A DNA stretch of 51,587 bases from Terriglobia bacterium (GTDB lineage: Bacteria > Acidobacteriota > Terriglobia > Terriglobales > Acidobacteriaceae). Numbering within the stretch: position 1 is the first letter of the stretch; each line of letters begins with the position of its first letter. Location: NCBI GenBank assembly GCA_020073215.1, contig JAIQFO010000038.1, positions 1-51,587 on the forward strand, written 5' to 3'. Of the stretch, positions 36,355 through 44,354 are shown piece after piece. Below the pieces are notes generated by a model. It worked only from the letters and a program-made list of their open reading frames with translations, was not told the DNA's origin and did no database searches. Both the position numbers and the translations under genes were made by a program.

Positions 36355-36693
36355 ATGTTACCGTTGCTTCTTGCTTTCCACGTTCACGCAAAGCATACCG
36401 CCGGTCCCGCCGCACAAATCGCGCCGGTGACCGCCGCCCACGCCGCTTTGCCAGCTCATGCCGCGTTGCTTGCCCACGCTGCGCCGCTGGCCCATGGCAC
36501 ATCTGCAACACCGGTGACTGGAGCCACGGCGCTTGCGGCTTCGCCGATCCACACTGTCCATGTGGCTCCGATGGTCGCGGTTCATGCAGCGCCGGCGATT
36601 GCGGCTCATATTGCTCCCGCCCACGGAAAACACGCTGCCCCGGCTCTTGCTGCGCATGATGTCCTGATGCGCAGCATGCACCACAGGCTCTAG
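36355..36693 (+). CDS. His/Ala-rich small protein
   Basis: 112 residues; ATG 36355 has a strong GAAAGGAGA ribosome site. Composition is extreme: about 36 Ala and 16 His, many Pro, no Cys and hardly any acidic residues. Motifs such as AHAALPAHAALLAHAAP recur at 4-6 residue intervals, with HH near the C-terminus. The opposite-strand frames are Arg/Ser-rich and implausible, which supports this frame. It may bind metal ions or haem/corrinoid, or be a peptide substrate for one of the neighbouring radical SAM enzymes. No homologue is known to me. Confidence 0.55.
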   Translation: MLPLLLAFHVHAKHTAGPAAQIAPVTAAHAALPAHAALLAHAAPLAHGTSATPVTGATALAASPIHTVHVAPMVAVHAAPAIAAHIAPAHGKHAAPALAAHDVLMRSMHHRL

Positions 36694-36735
36694 TCGGAAC
36701 CGTCCGGGAGTCGCTGATTACCTGAGAGGTGATTT

Positions 36736-37056
36736 ATGCCAGCAACAAGGAAAACGGAGGAGTTCACAGCCGACCTTGCCGAGCGTGGGGTTCTCGCGCA
36801 CATCGAGCATCTCAAGGCTGTTGGCGAGGCGATGACTGAGGCTGCCAACACCTTACTGAAGGAGCACCGGGCCTCTAAGGCCGTGGGCGACTGGCGAGAC
36901 GACCTTGGGAAGAACCTCGCCGACGCGGGTCAGGAGTTCCACAAGTCGCTGACCGCGTCGTTGCAGAGAGTGTCCGATGCGTACTTCGGCGAGAAGGTGA
37001 AGGATCAAGCCAACCCGGAGTGGGAAAAGCCGCCCGAGGAACGGCCGATATCCTGA
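36736..37056 (+). CDS. Small helical protein of unknown function
   Basis: 106 residues; ATG 36736 follows GAGAGGTGA. Charged and predicted largely alpha-helical (EFTADLAERGVLAHIEHLKA; MTEAANTLLKEHRASKAVGD; FHKSLTASLQRVSDAYFGEK), with a proline-rich tail. No signal peptide, no cysteines and no family recognised. It lies 42 nt after the His/Ala-rich gene and 84 nt before the CpaM-like gene, so it probably belongs to the cluster. Confidence 0.6.
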   Translation: MPATRKTEEFTADLAERGVLAHIEHLKAVGEAMTEAANTLLKEHRASKAVGDWRDDLGKNLADAGQEFHKSLTASLQRVSDAYFGEKVKDQANPEWEKPPEERPIS

Positions 37057-37140
37057 CAAAGACCGTTGAAAGACCGCATCGCTCTGCCCTGGGGGTACTT
37101 CTGTGCCCGGGGAGGCGGCCCTGCGGCACAGGAGGCGCCG

Positions 37141-37860
37141 ATGTTGATGTACGGCTGGATGCTCTTTGTGGAGACCGCGCCGCACCGCTACGACTGGGCG
37201 GTGAAGGTCATGACGGCCGGTCGGATTGATCGCATCAAGGACCGGATTGCCCAGACCATCCACGCCGGAGAGAGGGTCTTGGATATCGGCTGCGGCACCG
37301 GAACCCTGGTAGAGAGGTGTCTGAGGAGAGGTGCGTACGTAACCGGCCTGGATTCGTCGGAGTTCATGCTGAAGGAGGCTGAAAAGCACTGTATCGCCGC
37401 CGGCGGAAGCAGCCGGTCGACCCTGGTTCGCGACAGCGTCACGCAGCTCCGCAAGCACTTCCCGGCCGAGAGCTTTGACGTCATTACCTCGACGATGGCG
37501 CTGGGTGAGTTCCCCCATGAATACCTCGATTACATCCTCGGCGACTGCCGGCGACTTCTGCGCCCCGGCGGTCGGCTGATCATAGCCGACGAAGTCTGGC
37601 CCGAGCGGCCTGTGGTGCGCGTGCTTTATGGCATCGGCTTGGCGCTGTGCTGGATTCCACAGTTCGTGCTGCTGCGCCGCGCGCCGTTTCCGATTCGGCG
37701 CCTCGCGGAAACCATCCGGGCTGCCGGATTCGAGGTCCGCGGGCGCGCCACCTGGGCTGCGAGTTCTCTGCAACTGATCTTTGCCGAAAAGGCGGTCGCC
37801 CGTGGCGATGACGGCCGTATCGAGCACCTGTCGGTGAGCACCCTGACCGGTTCCGCGTGA
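37141..37860 (+). CDS. Corrinoid-protein-associated methyltransferase (CpaM-like)
   Basis: ATG 37141 after AGGAGGCG; 239 residues. The N-terminus (MLFVETAPHRYDWAVKVMT then RIDRIKDRIAQ) resembles the class I SAM methyltransferases that accompany HgcAB-like corrinoid proteins. The SAM-binding motif is VLDIGCGTGTL at about residue 46, followed by YVTGLDSSEFML and FDVITSTMALGEFPHE. A hydrophobic segment (LYGIGLALCWIPQFVLL) may place it at the membrane. It precedes the HgcAB-like fusion gene by 30 nt. It could methylate the corrinoid, the corrinoid protein or the pathway substrate. Confidence 0.75.
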   Translation: MLMYGWMLFVETAPHRYDWAVKVMTAGRIDRIKDRIAQTIHAGERVLDIGCGTGTLVERCLRRGAYVTGLDSSEFMLKEAEKHCIAAGGSSRSTLVRDSVTQLRKHFPAESFDVITSTMALGEFPHEYLDYILGDCRRLLRPGGRLIIADEVWPERPVVRVLYGIGLALCWIPQFVLLRRAPFPIRRLAETIRAAGFEVRGRATWAASSLQLIFAEKAVARGDDGRIEHLSVSTLTGSA

Positions 37861-37890
37861 ATCGACGTCAGACGAGAGTGGGAGGACAAG

Positions 37891-39144
37891 ATGCGGAGGC
37901 TGCGGGAGTTCTTCTTTGAGTTGTTCCACGCCCTTTTCCGCTACTACAACTTCCCCTCGAAGCTCGGCCTGATTCGGGTCGGCAATCCCGGAGAGGACTC
38001 ACCCGTTTTCCTGAGCGGCAACTATGCTCTCACAGTGAAGCGCCTCCTGCGCAAGCTGGCTTCGACTGACTGTTACCTGCTGGTGGCTAACTCCAGGGGC
38101 TGTAACGTCTGGTGTGCTGCGGGGATGAACGAGTTCTCCGAATTCGATGTTATCGACGCGATCAACGTATCCGGCCTCAAGAATCAAGTGAGGCACCGCC
38201 GGATCATCGCTCCGGCTTACGCCGCCCCAGGGGTGGACATTCGCGCCGTGAAACGGGAGACGGGGTTCAACATTCAATGGGGTCCCACGCATCTGAATGA
38301 CCTGCCGGAATACATCACAAACGGCCTCAAGCGTACTGGCAACATGTCCCGGGTGCGGTTTCCGTTCCGTGATCGCCTCGATCTGGCGCTCGCCACGGCA
38401 ACGGCTTACGCGATGACGATCGCGCTGGGGCTCATTATCGCGCCCGGTTTCTTTGGGAGGGTCATCGCGCTGATCTTCGGGGTCTACCTCTTCTCCTTCT
38501 GCCTGTATCCGCTGTTTCCGGAGGAGCGCTTCTGGAGAAGGGCGGCCCTGCAGGCCGGCGTCCTGCTCGGGCTTCAGGCGGCGGTCGGGGTCTGGCGCGG
38601 CTGGGCTGCGGCCGACTTTGTCCTCTGGGGAGCGGTTCTCTTGGGCGTCCTCCTTCTCCTCGTACTGGACGAGTGCGGCAGCACGCCGCTTCATAAGACC
38701 ACGCTCGGACATTGGCTCGCAAAGGGCGATTACCGCAGCCTCTTCAGTCCCGTCATCGATCCGGAACTGTGCATCAACTGCATGCAGTGTGTCCTAGTGT
38801 GCACTAAGTCCGTGTTCGCGGCCCGAACGGGAGCAGTCAAGAACGTCGTGGCGGTGCGGCCCGATGACTGTCAGGAGTGCCTGGCCTGTGTCAAACAGTG
38901 CTCCGCGGATGCGATCTTCACCCGCTCGGGCAAGTACAAGCAGGACGTAAAGAGCGTACCCAACCTTGAATACCTTGCGACCCGGGACTGGTCCCATCTC
39001 CGGGCGGAGGACCGATGGTTGGGTTCGAAGACGCAGTTGCGGGGTGGAATTCCTGTCGTCTGCGAACCTGCGGTCGGTTCAATTGCCTCCGAAAGCGAGG
39101 CATTGGCTGGCGCTGCAGGGGGTTGTTCCTGGTCGCCCCGGTGA
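37891..39144 (+). CDS. HgcAB-like fusion: corrinoid-binding membrane protein with C-terminal 2[4Fe-4S] ferredoxin
   Basis: 417 residues; ATG 37891 is preceded by GGGAGGAC. Residues 1-165 resemble the HgcA corrinoid domain: NVWCAAGM at 72-79 matches the cap-helix motif N[VI]WCA[AG]GK except that Lys is Met, with Cys75 as the expected lower cobalt ligand. HRRIIAPAYAAPGV, ETGFNIQWGP and DLPEYITNG also fit HgcA. Four membrane helices lie at about 165-260. A ferredoxin domain follows with two CxxCxxCxxxC sets (Cys294/297/300/304 and 327/330/333/337), as in HgcB. The vicinal C-terminal cysteine pair of HgcB is absent. HgcA transfers a methyl group to Hg(II) in mercury methylators; fused homologues need not do so. 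I infer a corrinoid methyl carrier with built-in electron supply. Confidence 0.85.
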   Translation: MRRLREFFFELFHALFRYYNFPSKLGLIRVGNPGEDSPVFLSGNYALTVKRLLRKLASTDCYLLVANSRGCNVWCAAGMNEFSEFDVIDAINVSGLKNQVRHRRIIAPAYAAPGVDIRAVKRETGFNIQWGPTHLNDLPEYITNGLKRTGNMSRVRFPFRDRLDLALATATAYAMTIALGLIIAPGFFGRVIALIFGVYLFSFCLYPLFPEERFWRRAALQAGVLLGLQAAVGVWRGWAAADFVLWGAVLLGVLLLLVLDECGSTPLHKTTLGHWLAKGDYRSLFSPVIDPELCINCMQCVLVCTKSVFAARTGAVKNVVAVRPDDCQECLACVKQCSADAIFTRSGKYKQDVKSVPNLEYLATRDWSHLRAEDRWLGSKTQLRGGIPVVCEPAVGSIASESEALAGAAGGCSWSPR

Positions 39145-39246
39145 AGGACGAAGCTGGCATGCCGCCAACTCAGGACATAGGTACTGCGGCGTTTTTGAGT
39201 CTCTGCCGGGCAAGGTCGGGAAAGAGAAGATGAGCGGAGGGCCGAT

Positions 39247-40560
39247 ATGCGGAACCTTCGAATTCTGTTCACTTCGGCGTGCCGGACCGGTGAGCCGTTT
39301 GATTTTTATGGCTTCCATACGAAAACTCGCATACGGCTGAGCCAGCCGCGTGTGTTGTGCCCGGGCCTGCGGTTCATTCATCAGAACCTCCCTCAGATCG
39401 AGATCCTGGAACTGCCCAGTTGGACGGAGTACACCAAGGCGCTGAGCCAGGGCTGGGACATCGTAGGCTTCTCCTTTTTCACCTTCGAGACCAACGAAGT
39501 CCTGAAGATGGCCGAGTATGCCCGCAGCGTGGGTGTTCCTGAACTTTGGGCGGGCAACTACGGAGCCCTCAATCCGTTGATCGAGTCCGCCTTCGACAAA
39601 GTGATCATCGGTTACTCGGAAGAGAAAATCGCGCGGGAACTCGGAGCCGACATCGGAGAATTCGCGCATCCGGCGCTGCTTGATTCCATGGGTGTCGAGC
39701 CCATTGGATCCGACTTGATCCGAGTCGCCTGGCTCTACACCGCACGCGGCTGCCCGCTGAAGTGCACGTTCTGCCAGACGCCGGCTTTTGCGGACTCGGT
39801 CGTGGAGACGCCGCTGGACAGCATCGACAGGGTATTGCGGCAGTACAAGAGGAGCGGCGTGCAGCTCGTGCAGATTTTCGACGAGAACTTCGGCATCGCC
39901 CACCAGCATTCGCGCGAGGTGGTCGGGCTGCTGCGAAAGCACGACCTGCCGTGGGGCGTCATGACCAGATCCGATATTCTGAAGGCGAACTTCGATGAAT
40001 GGCATGACAGCGGCATGATGGCCGTCGTCATCGGGATCGAGGCCATGAATTCGGACTCGCTGCGTGATATCCGAAAGGTCCTGTCCGTCGAGCAGACGAC
40101 CAGCATGCTGCAGATGCTCCATCGCCGCGGCGTGGTGGCGACCGGCACCTACATGGTTGGATTCGAACGCGACACGCTCGAGAGCGTGAGCCGCGATTTT
40201 CAGGAACTCAGCCGCCTTCGGCCGGACTTCATCAAGCTGTATGTCGTGACGCCGTATCCAAAGACTCCGTTGTGGGACCACATCGAGAAGATCTACGGCA
40301 TCGATTGCTCCGACTGGTCGAAGTTCAATGGACGGTATCTTGTCTGGAACCACCCGTACTTGAGTCGCGCGGACGCTCAGAGAATACTGGTGCACGGCTA
40401 TCGCTTGTTCAACTCGGAAGAGCACGTGCTTCGATTCGTTTCCAAGGTTCACCGCCGCCTAGTGGAGCGGGGAGGCCCGTTCGCGGCACACTCGTTCTTC
40501 TTTTCCGGTCTCCGGGATAAGTTGCACAGCAGGGTGGGGTGGAAAACCTCAGTGGGGTGA
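39247..40560 (+). CDS. Radical SAM protein with B12-binding-like N-terminus (copy 1)
   Basis: 437 residues; GGAGGGCC precedes ATG 39247. Residues 1-150 look like the Rossmann-type B12-binding domain (RILFTSACRTGEP; WDIVGFSFFTFETNEVLKMA; ELWAGNYGALNPL) but no DxHxxG cobalamin signature is visible. The radical SAM cluster motif is CPLKCTFC (Cys169, Cys173, Cys176), then VQIFDENFGIA and MAVVIGIEAMNSDSLRDI of the barrel. The C-terminus (WSKFNGRYLVWNHPYLS) is like other B12-dependent radical SAM proteins. It lies 102 nt after the HgcAB-like gene. It may be a methylase or cyclase; the substrate is unknown. Confidence 0.8.
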   Translation: MRNLRILFTSACRTGEPFDFYGFHTKTRIRLSQPRVLCPGLRFIHQNLPQIEILELPSWTEYTKALSQGWDIVGFSFFTFETNEVLKMAEYARSVGVPELWAGNYGALNPLIESAFDKVIIGYSEEKIARELGADIGEFAHPALLDSMGVEPIGSDLIRVAWLYTARGCPLKCTFCQTPAFADSVVETPLDSIDRVLRQYKRSGVQLVQIFDENFGIAHQHSREVVGLLRKHDLPWGVMTRSDILKANFDEWHDSGMMAVVIGIEAMNSDSLRDIRKVLSVEQTTSMLQMLHRRGVVATGTYMVGFERDTLESVSRDFQELSRLRPDFIKLYVVTPYPKTPLWDHIEKIYGIDCSDWSKFNGRYLVWNHPYLSRADAQRILVHGYRLFNSEEHVLRFVSKVHRRLVERGGPFAAHSFFFSGLRDKLHSRVGWKTSVG

Positions 40561-40589
40561 CGTGGGCCTGCTTCAGGGCTGGGGGGAAC

Positions 40590-41924
40590 ATGAAGAATCC
40601 GAGGGCGCTCTTCACGACGGCGTACCGCTCCGATGAGCCATATGATTGGGTCCGTTTCAACACGAAATGCCGTATCCGGCTGACTCAGCCGCGCGTGATG
40701 TGTCCCGGCTTGCGGTTCATCAAGGAGAATCTTCCTCAGATCCAGATCCTGGAATTCCCGTCGCAGCAGGAGTTCGGCCGTGTCCTGCGCCAGGGCTGGG
40801 ATGTGGTCGGCTTCTCCTTTTTTACCTTCGAGACGGCTGAAATCCTGAGAATGGCGGACTGCGCCAGGAAGGCGGGCGTTCGCGAGCTGTGGGCCGGCAA
40901 CTACGGAGCGCTAAACCCGCTGATCGCCTGCGCGTTTGACAAGGTGATGATCGGGTACGCTGAAGCGCAAATAGGGGAGCAGTTCGGTGCCAGCGCGGGG
41001 GAGTTGGCGCCTCCTGCGCTGATCGATAACTTCGGGATCGTGCCCCTGGGCGCTGAACTGATTCGCACTGGCTGGCTGAGCACCGCGCGCGGCTGCCCCA
41101 TGAAGTGCACATTCTGTCAGACTCCATCGTTCGCGAGCCGTGTTGTGACGCTCTCGCTGGACAGCATCGAGCGGGCGCTACGGTACTACAAGAAAAACAG
41201 CGTGCGTCTGATCCTCGTGTTCGACGAGGATTTCGGCATCGCCCGTGAGCATTCGCGCGAAGTGGCGGTGCTGCTACGGAAGTCCGGACTGCCTTGGGTG
41301 GTTGGAACGCGGTCGGACATTCTCGAGGGCCGCTTCGATGAATGGTATGAAAGCGGGATGGTCGGCGTGAATCTGGGCGTCGAATCGATGGATCCGGATT
41401 CATTGGTGGACGTTCGGAAGGCGCTGTCTATAGACCAGACGATCAGGACGATGGAGAAGGTCAATCGCCACGATTGCGTGATGATCGGGTCGTATATGAT
41501 CGGCTTCGAGCGCGACACCGTTTCGAGCGTCACACGGAACCTTCGGGAACTACGCCGGTTGAGGCCGGACTTCATGAAGGTTTTCGTGCTGACCCCGTTT
41601 CCCAAGACGCTGTTATGGGATCACGTTGAGCGCCAGTACGGAATCGATTGTTCCGACTGGTCCAAATTCAATGCGAAGCACCTGGTCTGGAATCATCCGC
41701 AATTGAGCGAAGCGGACGCCCAGGCACTCCTGAGCCAGGCGTACCGTTTGTTCAACTCGGAAGATCACGTGCTTCGATTCGTTTCCAAGATCCACCGCCG
41801 CCTGATGGAGCGAGGGGGGCCTGCTCGCACACACTCGTTCTTCCTCTCCGGGCTCCGGGATAAGTTACATGGTGGAATATTCATGGAGCACTCAGTTGAA
41901 TGCGAGACGGCCTATGATGCATAA
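40590..41924 (+). CDS. Radical SAM protein with B12-binding-like N-terminus (copy 2)
   Basis: ATG 40590 (GGGGGGAA upstream) gives 444 residues. It is a close paralogue of the gene just upstream: shared blocks include QPRV, CPGLRFI, WDVVGFSFFTFET, LWAGNYGALNPLI, CPMKCTFCQTPSFA (cluster cysteines 169, 173, 176) and NSEDHVLRFVSKIHRRLMER. The copies probably arose by tandem duplication and may act on successive positions or different substrates. It starts 29 nt after copy 1 and overlaps the next gene by 11 nt. Confidence 0.8.
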   Translation: MKNPRALFTTAYRSDEPYDWVRFNTKCRIRLTQPRVMCPGLRFIKENLPQIQILEFPSQQEFGRVLRQGWDVVGFSFFTFETAEILRMADCARKAGVRELWAGNYGALNPLIACAFDKVMIGYAEAQIGEQFGASAGELAPPALIDNFGIVPLGAELIRTGWLSTARGCPMKCTFCQTPSFASRVVTLSLDSIERALRYYKKNSVRLILVFDEDFGIAREHSREVAVLLRKSGLPWVVGTRSDILEGRFDEWYESGMVGVNLGVESMDPDSLVDVRKALSIDQTIRTMEKVNRHDCVMIGSYMIGFERDTVSSVTRNLRELRRLRPDFMKVFVLTPFPKTLLWDHVERQYGIDCSDWSKFNAKHLVWNHPQLSEADAQALLSQAYRLFNSEDHVLRFVSKIHRRLMERGGPARTHSFFLSGLRDKLHGGIFMEHSVECETAYDA

Positions 41925-43167
41925 CCTCGCCTTTATCCTCGAGACGTCCAGGCACGTTGAGCCCTTCGGCGATCATGTCTCGGACACACTCATCAATCAC
42001 AAGCCGCTCAGGGAGCGCCAGGAGGATGCTCTCACGGAACTCGGCTTCGCAGTGCGCCGGATCTCGCGAACCGAACAGATCGCCGCCGCTAACTGGCCGT
42101 GCGTGCTGTGCAGAGATGACGTGTTCTTCAACTCGGCGTGCCTCCGGGAATTCCTTCGGCTGTCGAGAAAGGCACCCGGCTCGACGCAGTGCGCGATCTC
42201 GAAAGAAACCGCGTTTGCGCGGATCTTCTTGCCGTTCCAGGAGGACGAAACGTCCGATGTCGTGAGGTTTCCTCTCTACTGCCTGAGAGGTCCGAATCCT
42301 GCGGAGGCGGTTGCGACCGCGATCGACGTACGCGAGCACAAGCTGCCGTTCTATATTCCTCCGCACATGAGGGGCGCGGATCAGACCGTGCTGCCAGCCT
42401 GTGTGCGGCCACTGATTCAGATCCGGCACGCCGTAGACGTTCTCTTTGCGAACGTCGCGTGCGTACATGCGCGGTTCGCGGAGGTGCTCGATTCGGCGGC
42501 GCGTCGGTTGCTTCTCGGACTGCGTGCCCTTTCCTTGCAGCCAGCGCGGGTGCTGACGCACATGAACCGAATCGGACCGGGTTGCGACATTCATCCCACG
42601 GCTTGGCTGGAAGGCGCCGAGATTGGCGCCAAGGTCCAGATCGGAGCGAACGCCGTGATCCGGATGTCCTCGATCGGCGACGGCTGCCAGATCGGCGACG
42701 GCTCCGTGGTGAAGCACTCGGTGGTCGGCAGCGGCTCGGTGCTGTTCGACGACCTGACGCTGGGTTTCGCTGTCTGCTATCCAGAGACGTTCCTGATCCA
42801 CGGACCTTACCACTTGAGTGTGTTCGGCAGGTCGTCCGCGATGTTCGCCACCATTCTGGATGACTTCCGCCTGGACGGAAAGCCGATCCGGCTCGAGATC
42901 GACGGCAGGCTGGTGCAATTTCCGTTTCCGTTCATCGGCAGTTTTATCGGCCACCGCAGCCGCGTGGCGGGAGGGTCCATTATCAGCCCTGGCCGAATCA
43001 TCCCGAATGACCTGCTGATCTTCCCACCGGCGGAGGGAACCCTGAGCCGGATAGCATCCAACGTCCCTCGGGGCGTCCCCCTGTTTATTCAGGATGGGAA
43101 CCTCCGGGAGGCGGCCCGCAACGCGTCAGGCGAAGCCGCTCGAAGTGCTGAAGGAGAACTACGATGA
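41914..43167 (+). CDS. Left-handed beta-helix (hexapeptide-repeat) protein
   Basis: ATG 41914 (41917 also possible) overlaps the upstream gene by 11 nt; about 417 residues. The central part (residues about 225-285) has hexapeptide repeats: RIGPGCDIHPTAWLEGAEIG, AKVQIGANAVIRM, SIGDGCQIGDGSVVKHSVVG. This is the fold of LpxA/GlmU-type acyl- and nucleotidyl-transferases. The N-terminal part may be a degenerate nucleotidyltransferase-like domain. The C-terminus (SFIGHRSRVAGGSIISPGRI) resembles GlmU-like proteins without a clear active site. It may be an acyltransferase of the cluster; the substrate is unknown. Confidence 0.65.
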   Translation: MMHNLAFILETSRHVEPFGDHVSDTLINHKPLRERQEDALTELGFAVRRISRTEQIAAANWPCVLCRDDVFFNSACLREFLRLSRKAPGSTQCAISKETAFARIFLPFQEDETSDVVRFPLYCLRGPNPAEAVATAIDVREHKLPFYIPPHMRGADQTVLPACVRPLIQIRHAVDVLFANVACVHARFAEVLDSAARRLLLGLRALSLQPARVLTHMNRIGPGCDIHPTAWLEGAEIGAKVQIGANAVIRMSSIGDGCQIGDGSVVKHSVVGSGSVLFDDLTLGFAVCYPETFLIHGPYHLSVFGRSSAMFATILDDFRLDGKPIRLEIDGRLVQFPFPFIGSFIGHRSRVAGGSIISPGRIIPNDLLIFPPAEGTLSRIASNVPRGVPLFIQDGNLREAARNASGEAARSAEGELR

Positions 43168-44306
43168 ACCGGACCACAAAAGCCCTCCATTGTCGCATCA
43201 ACGCGGCTGACGCGCGCTCGTCAGTTACGCCCCTTTATCAGTGCAGCGCGTTTCAGGCAGGTTCGCCCTACTTCTATACGCGAAAAAACAATCCTAACAT
43301 TGCCGAGTTCGAAGCTGTCATTGCCACCTTGGAAGATGCCCGGTACGCCGTCGCCGTAACTACCGGCATGGCCGCGCTCTCGACGGCGCTGCAACTCCTG
43401 TCTCCGGGCGATACCCTTGTCGTGAACAAGGATATCTACGGCTGCAGCTACAAGTTGTTCCAGCGGGTGGCCGCCCGCATGCAGTTCGTGCTGAAGACCC
43501 TCGACCTTTCCAGCCGGGCAAACATCGGTGCCGTGCCGGAACGGACGCGGATGGTGATCTTCGAGACCCCCACCAACCCGTTCTTGAAGACCGTCGACAT
43601 TGCCGCCGTGGCAGAAGAGGTAAAGGGAAAGAACCCCGACTCGCTCATCCTGGTGGACAACACCTGGGCCACGCCGCTGTTCCAACACCCGCTCGCCCTG
43701 GGCGCCGATATCTCGATGCACAGCGCCACAAAATACTTCTCGGGGCACAGTGATGTCATGGGCGGAGTGCTGCTTACGGATCGGGCAGATCTTCACGAAG
43801 AGCTGCGCAGCACGCGCTTCTATCACGGCACCGTCCTGGACCCGCATAGCGCATGGCTCCTGCGCCGCAGCATGCAGACGTTTGCGATGCGGATGAAGCA
43901 CCACCATGAGGTCGCGGCGGACATTAAAGGTTTCCTCGCGACCCGCCCGCAAGTCGCCCATGTGTACTACCCAGCGATCGACGGCTGCCAGCTTACAGGT
44001 TATGGCAGCCTGATCTTTTTCGATCTGCGGGAAGACCTAGCGGACTACTATGATGTGTTCACCGCGAACCTGAAGCTGTTCGACACAGGGACGGGAATGG
44101 CGTGCGTGACCTCCATGGTCGCCCAGCCCTACACCGGGAGTCACGCTTCGATGACGCCAGAGGAAAAAGCGGAGATGGGCCTCGATCGGAAGCTTGTGCG
44201 GCTGAGTCTAGGTTTGGAAGACCCGGACGACCTCAAGGAGGATCTGGCAAATGCTCTGGATGCAATGGAGGGGAAAGTGGTCCAGACCCTGTCTCGCAGT
44301 GCGTAA
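43164..44306 (+). CDS. Cys/Met-metabolism PLP-dependent enzyme (cystathionine gamma-synthase/lyase family)
   Basis: 380 residues; overlaps the upstream gene by 4 nt (ATGA). Family blocks: YTRKNNPNIAEFEAVIATLE, AVAVTTGMAALSTALQLL, FETPTNPFLKTVDI, VDNTWATPLFQHPL and HSATKYFSGHSDVMGG, in which the Lys of SATKY binds PLP. C-terminus VRLSLGLEDPDDLKEDLANA is typical. It may make or break a C-S bond (gamma-elimination or replacement), possibly feeding sulfur or methionine to this pathway. The cluster setting, not a methionine operon, argues for a specialised role. Confidence 0.88.
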   Translation: MNRTTKALHCRINAADARSSVTPLYQCSAFQAGSPYFYTRKNNPNIAEFEAVIATLEDARYAVAVTTGMAALSTALQLLSPGDTLVVNKDIYGCSYKLFQRVAARMQFVLKTLDLSSRANIGAVPERTRMVIFETPTNPFLKTVDIAAVAEEVKGKNPDSLILVDNTWATPLFQHPLALGADISMHSATKYFSGHSDVMGGVLLTDRADLHEELRSTRFYHGTVLDPHSAWLLRRSMQTFAMRMKHHHEVAADIKGFLATRPQVAHVYYPAIDGCQLTGYGSLIFFDLREDLADYYDVFTANLKLFDTGTGMACVTSMVAQPYTGSHASMTPEEKAEMGLDRKLVRLSLGLEDPDDLKEDLANALDAMEGKVVQTLSRSA

Positions 44307-44354
44307 TCCGGCCTTTGCGAGTGCGTTAGTAGTTGCTCTCCAGAGAATCGGTTT

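Noticed and set aside
37891..39144. Calling this gene a proven mercury methylase (hgcA)
   Set aside because: The cap-helix Lys is Met, the protein is fused to the ferredoxin and the HgcB C-terminal Cys pair is absent; the family resemblance does not prove mercury methylation.
39079..40452. Long minus-strand open frame (457 codons) opposite radical SAM copy 1
   Set aside because: The plus strand carries a clear CxxxCxxC radical SAM protein; the antisense protein is His/Asp-rich without motifs.
41881..42954. Minus-strand open frame opposite the beta-helix gene
   Set aside because: The sense strand has well-formed hexapeptide repeats and gene overlaps; the antisense product is Arg/His-rich and featureless.
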